From Duffyella gerundensis (GTDB lineage Bacteria > Pseudomonadota > Gammaproteobacteria > Enterobacterales > Enterobacteriaceae), in contig NZ_LN907827.1 of NCBI RefSeq assembly GCF_001517405.1, positions 1,370,587 to 1,434,586 on the forward strand: DNA of 64,000 nucleotides, written 5' to 3'. A program made the position numbers and the translations under genes. Below, in pieces: positions 1-10,974 of this stretch. The notes beneath the pieces were generated by a model. The model searched no databases and was not told the origin of the DNA. It saw nothing but the letters and a program-made list of their open reading frames with translations. Each line of letters begins with the position of its first letter. The first letter of the stretch is position 1.

Positions 1-51
1 CGCATCCGTGGCCGGTAATGACAGTGAAAAAAGCATAGCTGAGCGAAAGAG

Positions 52-79
52 GATCGGGCGGCGAAAAGTGCGCCCGATC
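52..79. terminator. Stem-loop downstream of lysO
   Basis: A perfect 9-bp inverted repeat (GATCGGGCG / CGCCCGATC) with a 10-nt loop lies just past the lysO stop codon. On the lysO strand it is followed by CTCTTTC rather than a clean U tract, so it may be a weak terminator or an mRNA 3' stabilising hairpin. Confidence 0.45.
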
Positions 80-83
80 ACAT

Positions 84-983
84 TCAGGAAACAAACAGGG
101 CGATGAGTACCGGTGCCAGCAGGCTCAGTAAAAAGCCATGCACAATCGCGGCGGGAACAATTTCATTGCCGCCTGAGCGCTGCAGCACCGGCAGGGTGAA
201 GTCCATTGAGGTGGCGCCACATAATCCCAGCGCGCTGGAGCGATGTTGCGAAATTAAGCCAGGAATCAGCATGATGGCGATCAGTTCACGCAGCAGATCG
301 TTGAAAAAGGCCGCGCTGCCAATTACCGGGCCGAAGGATTCGGTCATCAGAATGCCGGACAGCGAGTACCAGCCGAAGCCGCTCGCCAGCGCCAGGCCGG
401 TGTGAATCGGTAATCCGAGCAGCAGCGCAGCAATGACTCCGCCAGCCAGCGCGCTCACGCAGACCGTCGCCGCCACAATTGTGCCACGCCGATTAAGCAC
501 TATTTGTCGAACCGTCATGCCGCTGCCGCGCAGCTGCATACCCACCAGAAACAGCAGAAAGATCAAGGCATATTCGCTGGCTTCACCGGCATGGGTCAGC
601 GGTGACCAGTGGGTCAAGCCAAGCAGAAAGCCCGCTACCACCACGCCGCACAGCTTCAGTGAGTCGAGCGCCATATTCAGCCGCGACGGCAACGCCTGCT
701 GCTTGTGCGCATGCCGCCACGGCATTTTTTTCTCCAGCAGTCGCAACGCCAGCAGATTGCAGATCAGAATAGCGACCACGCTAACCAGGGCAACGTGAAA
801 AATCGCCAACAGGTTGCTGCTGAGGTTATCGAGAAAGGCGAGGCTGATGCCCATAAAAAACAGAATGACGTAAACCATGCCGCTGAGTAGACGATTGACC
901 AGGCCCAGTATCGCCGGGCGACGTAAAGGCAATAAATAACCAAGAATCAGAGGAATAAGGATAATTAACAGGCCGGAATACAT
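84..983 (-). CDS. lysO: L-lysine exporter LysO (YbjE family)
   Basis: Inner-membrane protein that exports L-lysine (and the analogue thialysine) from the cytoplasm. The 299-aa product is hydrophobic almost throughout, with about eight membrane segments, and matches E. coli LysO in length and in conserved blocks such as FMGISLAFLDNL, ASGFGWYSLSGIL, TESFGPVIGSAAFFNDL and LGLCGATSMDFTLPVLQR. I chose the ATG at 983 because the E. coli protein starts with the same M-(F/Y)-SGLLIIL sequence; a longer frame to 1082 is open but adds a non-homologous extension. In E. coli the gene is activated by ArgP and repressed by lysine; a candidate promoter lies upstream at 1127-1141. Unlike E. coli, its upstream neighbour here is cspD. 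Confidence 0.95.
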   Translation of the reverse strand: MYSGLLIILIPLILGYLLPLRRPAILGLVNRLLSGMVYVILFFMGISLAFLDNLSSNLLAIFHVALVSVVAILICNLLALRLLEKKMPWRHAHKQQALPSRLNMALDSLKLCGVVVAGFLLGLTHWSPLTHAGEASEYALIFLLFLVGMQLRGSGMTVRQIVLNRRGTIVAATVCVSALAGGVIAALLLGLPIHTGLALASGFGWYSLSGILMTESFGPVIGSAAFFNDLLRELIAIMLIPGLISQHRSSALGLCGATSMDFTLPVLQRSGGNEIVPAAIVHGFLLSLLAPVLIALFVS

Positions 984-1126
984 GAATCGCGCTCGTCCGT
1001 GAAAAAGTAACGAACACGCTATCCAAAAACGATCGCAGCGTAAACCCTGCTCACAGAATAAACTTTTTGTGCCCTGCATCACGACTGAGCCGGTGGCACC
1101 AGCCGTTAAATATGATTGCGTTTGGC

Positions 1127-1141
1127 ACGCTACTATAGCGT
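1127..1141 (-). promoter_or_regulatory. Candidate lysO -10 element inside an inverted repeat
   Basis: On the minus strand the 15-mer ACGCTATAGTAGCGT is a perfect 6-3-6 inverted repeat with TATAGT at its centre. Position and sequence suit a lysO promoter, but the -35 region is poor and the assignment is inferred. Confidence 0.3.
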
Positions 1142-1230
1142 CTGTTTTTCATGCAGCTGACGGGCGAAAAAGCGCAGGCGAGCAGGCAGTTCAGCGTTAA
1201 CGTTGTGAACAAGCGCCGGGTGGAAAAAAT

Positions 1231-1261
1231 AAAAATGCCAGCGGCGATGGCTGGCATTTTT
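1231..1261 (-). terminator. cspD rho-independent terminator
   Basis: TGCCAGC / GCTGGCA stem flanked by A5 and T5 runs, 28 bp downstream of the cspD stop. The flanking tracts make it look bidirectional. Confidence 0.8.
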
Positions 1262-1288
1262 CAACGGGGTTGTACAGAATAGCCAGAG

Positions 1289-1510
1289 TCAGGCGGTAGC
1301 CTGTAATTCGACGGGAACAATAACGCTGGCATGGTTGCCTTTGGGTCCCGGATGAACATCAAACTGGACATGCTGCCCGGCTTTCAGGGTTCTGTACCCT
1401 TCCATTTGAATCGTGGAGTAGTGCGCGAAAATATCCTCGCCGCCATCACCTGGGCAGATAAAGCCGAAGCCCTTGGCGTTATTGAACCATTTAACTGTAC
1501 CCGTCTCCAT
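1289..1510 (-). CDS. cspD: Cold-shock-like protein CspD
   Basis: Stationary-phase and starvation-induced cold-shock-domain protein; in E. coli it binds single-stranded DNA, inhibits replication and is degraded by Lon. The 73-aa product is one five-stranded OB fold with RNP1 KGFGFI at residues 13-18 and RNP2-like DIFAHY at 26-31. The tail GNHASVIVPVE and a length close to E. coli CspD (74 aa) separate it from the CspA type. The start is the ATG at 1510 (METGTVKWF); an upstream in-frame extension lacks homology. It is transcribed divergently from clpS, as in E. coli. Lone cspD and its terminator form a single-gene unit. Confidence 0.95.
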   Translation of the reverse strand: METGTVKWFNNAKGFGFICPGDGGEDIFAHYSTIQMEGYRTLKAGQHVQFDVHPGPKGNHASVIVPVELQATA

Positions 1511-1825
1511 GCTCTGGATCCCTCGCAAGACATTGTATTCGGTAGGTGAGGTAACATGCTGTGAGCTGATTGCTCAAATCTCAAACAGCTGTGCCTGTAG
1601 AATGTAGAGAAACCCTACAGGGCGTCAAGCAATCGGGCAGGGAAGGCGGCAGGAAAATCTCTAAAATTTGAAGCGGTTAACGCTATTGCAAATTTTGTGA
1701 TGGGGGTCGCGCTAACTATTTTTGTACATCTTTCCACACGCGGCACAGGTCCTGAAGCACGTGTTAAACTTGAAGCAGTGAGGTGACGCCTCCTGCTCGT
1801 CACGCAGAACAGCAACGGAATTTTC
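1511..1825. other. cspD-clpS divergent intergenic region
   Basis: These 315 bp must hold the divergent cspD and clpS promoters. Visible structure: an inverted repeat CCTGTAG (1594-1600) / CTACAGG (1615-1621) that would sit in the cspD leader, a CRP-like half site TGTGA near 1697, and a small hairpin near 1780-1802 just before clpS. I see no confident -35/-10 pair and no open frame worth calling. Confidence 0.5.
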
Positions 1826-2146
1826 ATGGCAAACACTAACGACTGGCTTAATTTTGAACATCTTGCAGATGACAAACTGCGCGAAGGGCTTAAGCCACCT
1901 TCAATGTATAAAGTTATACTGAACAATGACGATTATACGCCTATGGAATTTGTTATTGACGTTCTGCAAAAGTTCTTTTCTTATGATATTGAACGTGCAA
2001 CGCAACTGATGCTTAGAGTGCACTACCAGGGAAAGGCCATTTGCGGTGTATTTACCGCTGAAGTCGCAGAGACAAAAGTGGCAATGGTGAATCAATACGC
2101 GAAGGAAAATGAGCATCCGTTGCTGTGTACGCTGGAAAAAGCCTGA
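1826..2146 (+). CDS. clpS: ClpAP adaptor protein ClpS
   Basis: Cytosolic adaptor that recognises N-degrons (N-terminal Leu, Phe, Tyr, Trp) and hands them to ClpA for degradation by ClpAP. It also blocks ClpA self-degradation. The 106-aa product equals E. coli ClpS in length. It has a flexible N-terminal tail (about residues 1-25), then the folded domain with the substrate-pocket residues Asn34, Asp35, Asp36, Met40 and His66. It lies 53 bp upstream of clpA on the same strand and is surely co-regulated. With aat at 5.1-5.8 kb, which adds Leu or Phe to proteins, the window carries three genes of the N-end-rule pathway. Confidence 0.98.
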   Translation: MANTNDWLNFEHLADDKLREGLKPPSMYKVILNNDDYTPMEFVIDVLQKFFSYDIERATQLMLRVHYQGKAICGVFTAEVAETKVAMVNQYAKENEHPLLCTLEKA

Positions 2147-2199
2147 GGTTATCCCCATATCGGGAATGATTGTCAGACTATAATTGGGGGAGGTGCCTA

Positions 2200-4476
2200 A
2201 TGCTCAATCAAGAACTGGAACTCAGTTTAAATATGGCTTTCGCCAGAGCGCGTGAGCACCGTCATGAATTTATGACCGTCGAGCATTTGTTGCTGGCACT
2301 GCTCAGTAACCCGTCGGCCAGAGAGGCATTGGAAGCCTGTACGGTGGATATTGTCGCTCTTCGGCAGGAACTTGAAGCCTTCATCGAACAAACCACACCG
2401 GTGCTGCCCGTCAGTGAAGAGGAGCGTGACACACAGCCTACGCTCAGCTTCCAGCGCGTTCTGCAGCGTGCGGTGTTCCATGTCCAGTCATCGGGTCGCA
2501 GCGAAGTCTCCGGCGCAAACGTGCTGGTGGCGATTTTCAGCGAACAGGAATCGCAGGCAGCTTATCTGCTGCGCAAACATGAAGTTAGCCGTCTTGACGT
2601 CGTGAACTTTATTTCACACGGCACGCGTAAAGATGAACCGGGCCAGGCGCCAGGCGCAGAAAATCCGGTAAACGAAGAGCAGGCAGGCGGGGAGGAACGT
2701 ATGGAAAACTTCACCACCAATCTCAACCAGCTTGCTCGCGTCGGCGGTATCGATCCGCTTATCGGCAGGGACAAAGAGCTGGAACGTACTATCCAGGTTC
2801 TTTGTCGCCGCCGTAAAAACAATCCGCTGTTAGTGGGTGAATCGGGCGTCGGTAAAACGGCGATCGCCGAAGGACTCGCCTGGCGTATTGTGCAGGGCGA
2901 CGTGCCGGAAGTGATCAAAGATTGCACCATCTATTCGCTGGATATCGGTTCACTGCTGGCAGGAACAAAATACCGTGGTGACTTTGAGAAGCGTTTCAAA
3001 GCGCTGCTGAAGCAGCTGGAGCAGGACACCAGTAGCATCCTGTTTATCGATGAGATTCACACTATCATCGGTGCCGGTGCCGCCTCTGGTGGACAGGTCG
3101 ATGCTGCTAACCTGATCAAGCCATTGCTGAGCAGCGGCAGGATTCGGGTAATGGGTTCCACGACCTATCAGGAATTCAGCAATATCTTTGAAAAAGATCG
3201 CGCCCTGGCGCGTCGTTTCCAGAAAATTGATGTGACTGAGCCTAGCGTTGAAGAAACCGTTCAGATTCTCAACGGCCTGAAGCCGAAGTATGAAGCGCAC
3301 CATGACGTTCGCTACACCGCGAAAGCGGTACGGGCGGCGGTTGAGCTCGCCGTGAAGTACATCAACGATCGTCATCTGCCCGATAAGGCCATTGACGTTA
3401 TTGATGAAGCGGGCGCGCGTAGCCGTCTGATGCCTGCCAGCAAGCGCAAGAAAACGGTCAACGTGGCTGATATCGAATCTGTGGTGGCCCGTATTGCGCG
3501 TATTCCGGAACAGAGCGTGTCGGCAACCGACCGCGATACGCTGAAAAATCTGGGCGAGCGCCTGAAAATGCTGGTGTTCGGACAGGATGATGCTATCGAA
3601 GTGCTGACTGAAGCGATCAAAATGAGCCGTGCAGGTCTTGGCCAGGATCGCAAGCCGGTGGGTTCTTTCCTGTTTGCCGGTCCAACCGGCGTCGGAAAAA
3701 CCGAAGTGACGGTTCAGCTGGCAAAAGCGCTGGGCATCGAGCTGCTGCGTTTTGATATGTCGGAATACATGGAGCGCCACACCGTGAGCCGGTTGATCGG
3801 TGCGCCTCCAGGTTATGTTGGCTTTGATCAAGGCGGTTTGTTAACTGACGCCGTTATCAAACATCCGCACGCGGTCGTGCTGCTGGATGAGATTGAAAAA
3901 GCGCACCCGGATGTCTTTAACCTGCTACTGCAGGTAATGGACAACGGTATGCTGACCGATAACAACGGGCGCAAAGCGGATTTCCGCAACGTGGTATTTG
4001 TCATGACCACCAACGCTGGCGTACGCGAAACCGAGCGCAAGTCGATTGGCCTGATTCAACAGGACAACAGCACTGACGCAATGGAAGAGATCAAAAAGAT
4101 CTTTACCCCAGAGTTTCGTAACCGCCTCGACAATATTATGTGGTTTAACCACCTTTCACCTGAGGTTATTCATCAGGTGGTGGACAAGTTTATTGTCGAA
4201 TTGCAGGCCCAACTTGATGCCAAAGGCGTGTCGCTGGAAGTCAGTGACGAAGCGCGCGACTGGCTGGCTGAGAAAGGGTATGACAAAGCGATGGGTGCGC
4301 GACCAATGGCGCGTGCCGTGCAGGAAAACCTGAAGAAACCGCTGGCGAACGAGCTGCTGTTCGGCTCGCTGGTGGATGGAGGATCGGTGTCGGTTGCTCT
4401 CGACAAAGAGAAAAACCAGCTCACCTATCACTTCATGAGCGCGACAAAAAACAAAACGGAAGGCACGGTGCATTAA
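2200..4476 (+). CDS. clpA: ATP-dependent Clp protease ATP-binding subunit ClpA
   Basis: Hexameric AAA+ unfoldase that feeds proteins into ClpP. The 758-aa product matches E. coli ClpA exactly in length. Order of parts: N domain with Clp repeats (about 1-145), linker, AAA-1 with Walker A GESGVGKT (213-220) and Walker B with Asp284-Glu285, then AAA-2 with Walker A GPTGVGKT (494-501). The IGL loop that docks into ClpP is at 616-618. The ATG at 2200 ([10 protein letters not shown]) was chosen by homology over an upstream in-frame codon at 2170. An internal ATG at 2701 (codon 168) has a strong GGAGG ahead of it. The clpP gene is not in this window. A strong terminator follows at 4495. Confidence 0.98.
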   Translation: MLNQELELSLNMAFARAREHRHEFMTVEHLLLALLSNPSAREALEACTVDIVALRQELEAFIEQTTPVLPVSEEERDTQPTLSFQRVLQRAVFHVQSSGRSEVSGANVLVAIFSEQESQAAYLLRKHEVSRLDVVNFISHGTRKDEPGQAPGAENPVNEEQAGGEERMENFTTNLNQLARVGGIDPLIGRDKELERTIQVLCRRRKNNPLLVGESGVGKTAIAEGLAWRIVQGDVPEVIKDCTIYSLDIGSLLAGTKYRGDFEKRFKALLKQLEQDTSSILFIDEIHTIIGAGAASGGQVDAANLIKPLLSSGRIRVMGSTTYQEFSNIFEKDRALARRFQKIDVTEPSVEETVQILNGLKPKYEAHHDVRYTAKAVRAAVELAVKYINDRHLPDKAIDVIDEAGARSRLMPASKRKKTVNVADIESVVARIARIPEQSVSATDRDTLKNLGERLKMLVFGQDDAIEVLTEAIKMSRAGLGQDRKPVGSFLFAGPTGVGKTEVTVQLAKALGIELLRFDMSEYMERHTVSRLIGAPPGYVGFDQGGLLTDAVIKHPHAVVLLDEIEKAHPDVFNLLLQVMDNGMLTDNNGRKADFRNVVFVMTTNAGVRETERKSIGLIQQDNSTDAMEEIKKIFTPEFRNRLDNIMWFNHLSPEVIHQVVDKFIVELQAQLDAKGVSLEVSDEARDWLAEKGYDKAMGARPMARAVQENLKKPLANELLFGSLVDGGSVSVALDKEKNQLTYHFMSATKNKTEGTVH
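2685..2703 (+). promoter_or_regulatory. Internal ribosome-binding site and start within clpA
   Basis: GGGGAGGAACGT precedes the in-frame ATG at 2701 with good spacing. E. coli clpA is known to use an internal start at codon 169 to make a shorter form lacking the N domain (ClpA65). The same codon context is conserved here at codon 168, so a second, about 590-aa product is likely. Confidence 0.6.
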
Positions 4477-4494
4477 TCACTGATGTCTGAATGC

Positions 4495-4527
4495 AAAAAG
4501 GCCGGATAATATATCCGGCCTTTTTTA
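4495..4527. terminator. clpA / infA bidirectional terminator
   Basis: A5 then stem GGCCGGAT / ATCCGGCC with a 5-nt loop and T6. It lies between convergent clpA and infA and can serve both. Confidence 0.9.
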
Positions 4528-4569
4528 TCGCCCTGTTTGCATCAAATGCTGGCGAAACTAAGCTGCAAA

Positions 4570-5140
<571 letters not shown>

Positions 5141-5833
5141 TTAAAAAAGGCGTTGTGACTGCCAACAAGCGGGATCAACAGGTTGATTCGCCAGTTCGTC
5201 CAGCTGCTCCAGATAGGCTGCGCGGCTGATATCCACCGCGCCCAGCGATGCGGTGTGTGCATTCAGCACCTGGCAATCGATCAATTTGCCGTGATAGCGC
5301 ATAAAGTGCTGGCAAAAAACCAGCAGTGCGGTTTTGGAAGCGTTCTCCTGGCGGCTGAACATCGATTCACCGCAAAATATTTGTCCCAGCGCCAGACCGT
5401 ACATGCCGCCAACCAGTTCACCCTCCGCCCACACTTCGATGGAGTGCGCCTGCTGCATAGCAAACAGACGGCTCCATGCGCGCCTGACCTCATTGGTAAT
5501 CCAGGTGCCTTCGTTGCGATCGCTGGCACAGCCAGCAACCACCGCGTCAAAGTCGTGATTAAGTGTCACCTGATAAGGCGAATGGCGATGGAATCGTTTC
5601 ATGCTGCGACTGAGATGAAAGGTGGCGGGATCCAGCACGGCGCGGGGATCGGGTGACCACCACAAAATAGGGTCGCCAGGCGAGAACCACGGAAAAATGC
5701 CGTTGTGATAAGCATTGAGCAGACGGGCAGGCGAGAGATCGCCGCCCATCGCCAGCAGGCCATTAGGTTCACGCAGCGCCATCGACGGCGGGGGGAAATT
5801 CAATGATTCACGGGAAAGCTGAACCAGTCTCAT
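5141..5833 (-). CDS. aat: Leucyl/phenylalanyl-tRNA--protein transferase
   Basis: Transfers Leu or Phe from charged tRNA to proteins that begin with Arg or Lys, creating a primary N-degron for ClpS-ClpAP. The 230-aa product has the family landmarks [55 protein letters not shown] and the GESMFSRxxNASKTAL block. The E. coli protein is 234 aa; the C-terminal 25 residues diverge. I took the ATG at 5833 (MRLVQLS), preceded by a purine-rich AGAAGAGAG, rather than the GTG one codon earlier. It lies just downstream of cydC on the same strand (33-bp gap) and is probably read from the cydDC side. Confidence 0.96.
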   Translation of the reverse strand: MRLVQLSRESLNFPPPSMALREPNGLLAMGGDLSPARLLNAYHNGIFPWFSPGDPILWWSPDPRAVLDPATFHLSRSMKRFHRHSPYQVTLNHDFDAVVAGCASDRNEGTWITNEVRRAWSRLFAMQQAHSIEVWAEGELVGGMYGLALGQIFCGESMFSRQENASKTALLVFCQHFMRYHGKLIDCQVLNAHTASLGAVDISRAAYLEQLDELANQPVDPACWQSQRLF

Positions 5834-5866
5834 CACACTCTCTTCTCATCAAATTGCAGGCTAAGA

Positions 5867-7594
5867 CTATAGCGTAAACGGCTGGTGAAAAGCGCGGTAG
5901 TGACTCGCTTTTGAGAGCAGTTCCAGATGGCTGCCCTGTTCAACGATTCGGCCTTCTGCCATCAGGCAGATGCGATCCATATGCTGCAGGCCCTGCAGTC
6001 GGTGCGTCACCATAATCACGGTTTTATCACGGCTCAGGCGCTGGAGCAGCGCCAGAATCTGCTTTTCCGTCTCGGCATCGAGGCCTTCGGTTGGCTCATC
6101 CAGCAACCAAATCGGGCCGTTGTGCAATAGTGCACGTGCAATGCCCAACCGACGACGTTCACCACCGGAAAGGTCTCTGCCGCCTTCACCCAGCCAGGCA
6201 TCCAGCCCGTGCGGGTCGAGCAGCAATTTCTCCAGCCCGGTTTGGCGTAGAGCATCAATCATGCTGTCATCAGAGGCGGAGGCGCAGGCGACTTGTAAAT
6301 TCTCACGCAGCGTTTGATTAAACAGATGCACCCGTTGCGTTACCACGGTGAGGGTTGCCCGCAGCGCCGCTTCACTCCAGTTTTGTAATGGGATTCCGCT
6401 TAGCAGGATGGTGCCCTGTTGCGGATCCCATGCCCGCGTGAGCAGGTTCAACAGCGTGGATTTGCCACAGCCGGTGTAACCCAGCAACGCCACTTTCTCA
6501 CCTGCACGCAAATGTAAATCCACCGCGTCGACCGCTGGCTGCGCGCTGCCCGGATAGCTAAAGGTCACCGCCTGCAGGTCAATTGAAGCCGCCGTGAGCA
6601 CCGATGAATTTTCTGGAAAACGCACCGCCGGCGGTTGCTCAATGATATCGGTAATGCGCTCTGCAGCGCGGGTGACCTGGCTGAGATGCAAAAACGCGGT
6701 GGCCAGCGGGCCCAGCGCCTCAAAAGCTGCCAGCGTGCAAAACACCACTAAAGCCAGCAGGGCGCCTGGCTGAGCGTGATCGCCCACGCCCGCTGCCGCC
6801 AGCCAGAGTACGGACACCACACAGGCGCCGGTGATGATCGTCAGTAACGCCTGTGAACAGGCCGCCAGTGTAGTCTGACGACGCTGTGCCTGCTGCCATT
6901 GTTCTTCTGTCTCATCCAGCCGCTGGCGCCATAATGCTGCCATGCCGAAAATTTGCAGTTCAGCCTGCGCCTGCAGCCAGCCGGTCAGGCGATCGCGCCA
7001 GACGCCGCGCAGCACACTGATGGCGTGTCCGCCAGGCTGGCCCAGCCGATAAAAAAGCAGCGGTAACAGGCATAGCGTCAACAGCATAATGCTACCGACC
7101 AGCAACCCGAGCTTCAGGTCGAGATAGCCTAAACCCAGAGCGACCACCAGCGTCACGATCACCGCGCTGATCAGCGGGGAGATAATGCGCAGGTAAAGAT
7201 GATCCAGCGTATCGACATCCGCAACAAAACGGTTAAGCAGCTCACCCTGACGAAATCTCATCAGCCCGGCAGGCGCCAGCGGCAGCAGGGCACTGAAGGT
7301 ATGCACGCGCAAAAAACGCAGTACCCGGAATGTCGCATCGTGGCTGACCAGTCGTTCAAAATAGCGCGACGCGGTACGCACAATCGCCGCGCCGCGCACG
7401 CCCGCTGCAGGCAGCATATAGTTGAAAGTGGTTAAGCCCGCCGCGCCCGCCAGCGAAGAGGCGGCGAGAAACCAGCCCGACAACGTGAGCAGTCCGATGC
7501 TGGCCAGCAGGGTCAGCAGCGCAAGCACCACACCGAGACTGAGCAGCCAGAATTGCCGACGCCACAGGCGAAAAAATGGCAGCAATGCTTTCAT
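5867..7594 (-). CDS. cydC: Heterodimeric ABC exporter subunit CydC (cysteine/glutathione export)
   Basis: One half of the CydDC ABC transporter of the inner membrane. It is needed for cytochrome bd assembly and was reported to export glutathione and cysteine to the periplasm; later structural work points to heme handling. The 575-aa product has an N-terminal membrane domain with six predicted helices (about 1-310) and a nucleotide-binding domain with Walker A GYTGCGKST near residue 372 and signature LSGGERRRLGIARALL. The start at 7594 (MKALLPFFRLW) overlaps the cydD stop by four bases (ATGA), so translation is coupled. The start matches the E. coli protein; the frame is open further upstream. 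Confidence 0.97.
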   Translation of the reverse strand: MKALLPFFRLWRRQFWLLSLGVVLALLTLLASIGLLTLSGWFLAASSLAGAAGLTTFNYMLPAAGVRGAAIVRTASRYFERLVSHDATFRVLRFLRVHTFSALLPLAPAGLMRFRQGELLNRFVADVDTLDHLYLRIISPLISAVIVTLVVALGLGYLDLKLGLLVGSIMLLTLCLLPLLFYRLGQPGGHAISVLRGVWRDRLTGWLQAQAELQIFGMAALWRQRLDETEEQWQQAQRRQTTLAACSQALLTIITGACVVSVLWLAAAGVGDHAQPGALLALVVFCTLAAFEALGPLATAFLHLSQVTRAAERITDIIEQPPAVRFPENSSVLTAASIDLQAVTFSYPGSAQPAVDAVDLHLRAGEKVALLGYTGCGKSTLLNLLTRAWDPQQGTILLSGIPLQNWSEAALRATLTVVTQRVHLFNQTLRENLQVACASASDDSMIDALRQTGLEKLLLDPHGLDAWLGEGGRDLSGGERRRLGIARALLHNGPIWLLDEPTEGLDAETEKQILALLQRLSRDKTVIMVTHRLQGLQHMDRICLMAEGRIVEQGSHLELLSKASHYRAFHQPFTL

Positions 7595-9351
7595 CGTTTC
7601 GTCTCCTCGCGCTGTTGCAACAGAGAAAATAGCGGGCCGGGCAGGTGATGCAATGCATCCCAACTGCCTTGCTGAATGATTTTTCCGTCGCGCATCACCC
7701 AGATTTCATCCCACGCCGCCAGCTCAGACATTCGGTGCGTCACCATCAGCGTGGTCTGCTGATAAGACGCGTTAATCAATGCCTCCGTAATACGCTGATG
7801 GTGGTGCGCATCCAGGCTGGCGCCCGGCTCATCCAGCAGCAGCAAGGCGGAAGGTTTCATGAGCGCTCTGGCAACGGCCACCCGCTGTGCCTGGCCTACC
7901 GAGAGACGCAGAGCATGTTCGCCCACTTCGGTTTCCAGGCCCTGCGGCAACAGTGGCAAAAACTCATCGATACCACAGGCAGCGATAACCGCAGGCAGGC
8001 GTTCAGTCTCTGCGCCTGCAGGCAGCAGATTTTCACCCAGCGTCGTGGCAGGCAGTTGTGGATTCTGGCCAACCCAGCTAAGGCATTGATGCCATTGCGT
8101 GGGAGCAAGTTCGCGAAGTTCAATGCCGCCAATGCGTAACGAACCCTGATAGGGAAGAAAGCCGAGCAGCGCATTGATCAATGAGGTTTTGCCCGCGCCG
8201 CTTTGCCCAACCACAGCCACGCGCCTGCCTGGCGGCAGGCTAAACGTCAGCGGCCCTGCCAGCGGCGTACCGGCTGGCGAACAGATCACCAAATCGCAGG
8301 CCTCAATATTCAAGACGGTAGCAGCGGGCAGGTTAATGCCCTGATGAGGCGCGGGATGATCCTGTGAGAGAAACTGTTCAAGTACGTCGGCCGCACCCAC
8401 CGCCTGCGCTTTGGCATGATAAAAGGTGCCCAAATCGCGCAATGGTTGAAAGAATTCCGGTGCCAGCACCAGTACCAGAAATCCGGCGAACAGCGTGACG
8501 CCACTATTGTAGTGACCGAAGTTCAACTCGCCGAGATAGGAGAAGCCAAAATAGACCGCCACAATGGCAATCGCCAGCGAGGCGAAAAATTCCAGTACCG
8601 CTGAAGAGAGAAAGGCCAGGCGCAGCACTTCCATCGTGCGCAGGCGAAAATGTTCGGTTGCCTGGCCAATATGCTGTTTTTCCGCCTCGCCACGATGAAA
8701 CAACCGCAGCGTGTCAAGCCCGCGCAAACGGTCAAGAAAGTCGCCGCTGAGACGCGCAAGGGCAGCAAAGTTACGGCGGTTAGCATCGGCAGCGCCAAGT
8801 CCAACCAGCGCCATAAACAGCGGAATCAACGGCGCTGTGGCAAACAGAATCAGCGCGGCGGCCCAGTTCAGCGGCAGGACCGTTAAAAGAATGACCAGTG
8901 GAATCAGCAGCGCCAGCGTCATCTGTGGCAGGTAGCGCGCGTAATAATCCTGCATGTCCTCAATTTGCTCAAGCAGCAGGCTCGACCAACTGCCTGCCGG
9001 TTTGCCCTGGATCCAGGCCGGACCTGACTGCTGTAGCCTGTTCAATACCTGCTGACGCAGCGCACGACGAATCGCCAGGCCAGCCATAAACCCGGCGCGT
9101 TCACGCAGGAAATTAACCGCAGCGCGCAGCACAAAGCAGCCGAAGAGAGCGATAAACAGGGGGAGCAGATCGTGGCGGTCGGCGTTTTGCTGAATCAGTG
9201 CCTGCAACAGCGAAGCGAGCGTCCAGGCCTGCAGGACGATCACCACCGCTGAAAGCGCGCCAAGCACCGAGCAGAGACGAAGCCAGCGCTGACCATGCGA
9301 ACGCTGCTGGCGCAGCCAGTGGCTGAGAAACTGTTGACGCGTTTTATTCAT
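7591..9351 (-). CDS. cydD: Heterodimeric ABC exporter subunit CydD
   Basis: Partner of CydC. The 586-aa product has a six-helix membrane domain (about 1-330) and an ATPase domain with Walker A GQSGAGKTS, signature LSVGQAQRVAVARAL and Walker B LLLLDEPGASLD. E. coli CydD is 588 aa. It starts at ATG 9351 (MNKTRQQFLSHWLRQQ). The gene lies 134 bp downstream of trxB on the same strand, as in E. coli, but the trxB terminator lies between them, so cydDC needs its own promoter or read-through. With trxB it forms a small redox-balance neighbourhood. Confidence 0.97.
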   Translation of the reverse strand: MNKTRQQFLSHWLRQQRSHGQRWLRLCSVLGALSAVVIVLQAWTLASLLQALIQQNADRHDLLPLFIALFGCFVLRAAVNFLRERAGFMAGLAIRRALRQQVLNRLQQSGPAWIQGKPAGSWSSLLLEQIEDMQDYYARYLPQMTLALLIPLVILLTVLPLNWAAALILFATAPLIPLFMALVGLGAADANRRNFAALARLSGDFLDRLRGLDTLRLFHRGEAEKQHIGQATEHFRLRTMEVLRLAFLSSAVLEFFASLAIAIVAVYFGFSYLGELNFGHYNSGVTLFAGFLVLVLAPEFFQPLRDLGTFYHAKAQAVGAADVLEQFLSQDHPAPHQGINLPAATVLNIEACDLVICSPAGTPLAGPLTFSLPPGRRVAVVGQSGAGKTSLINALLGFLPYQGSLRIGGIELRELAPTQWHQCLSWVGQNPQLPATTLGENLLPAGAETERLPAVIAACGIDEFLPLLPQGLETEVGEHALRLSVGQAQRVAVARALMKPSALLLLDEPGASLDAHHHQRITEALINASYQQTTLMVTHRMSELAAWDEIWVMRDGKIIQQGSWDALHHLPGPLFSLLQQREETKR

Positions 9352-9426
9352 CGTTGACCGTCTACAAAGGCGATGGCACTCGTGAAAGCGCCACTCAGGA
9401 TGACGAAAAATGTATCACGGAGACAA

Positions 9427-9456
9427 TAAAAAAGGCGACTGCATAAGCGTCGCCTG
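9427..9456 (-). terminator. trxB rho-independent terminator
   Basis: AGGCGAC / GTCGCCT stem (9-nt loop) followed on the minus strand by six U residues, 30 bp past the trxB stop. Confidence 0.8.
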
Positions 9457-9484
9457 TGGTAATTAAGATCGAGTGATTAACAAC

Positions 9485-10974
<1,490 letters not shown>

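Larger units (their letters stand above)
984..1288. other. lysO-cspD intergenic region
   Basis: These 305 bp hold the lysO leader and the cspD terminator (1231-1261). At 1127-1141 there is a perfect inverted repeat, ACGCTA-CTA-TAGCGT, which on the lysO strand contains a -10-like TATAGT about 140 nt before the start codon. No good -35 hexamer precedes it, as expected for an activator-dependent promoter. In E. coli K-12 several genes, including aqpZ and macAB, separate lysO from cspD; none is here and I see no remnant. Confidence 0.6.

Noticed and set aside
84..1082. Longer lysO starting at 1082
   Set aside because: The extra 33 residues have no counterpart in E. coli LysO, and the first homologous Met is at 983.
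1690..1720. CRP site between cspD and clpS
   Set aside because: Only the TGTGA half is good; the second half (TCGCG) does not match TCACA.
2950..3831. A 293-codon open frame antisense to clpA
   Set aside because: It mirrors the strong codon bias of clpA on the other strand, has no recognisable domain and no upstream ribosome site. The clpA protein is complete and conserved.
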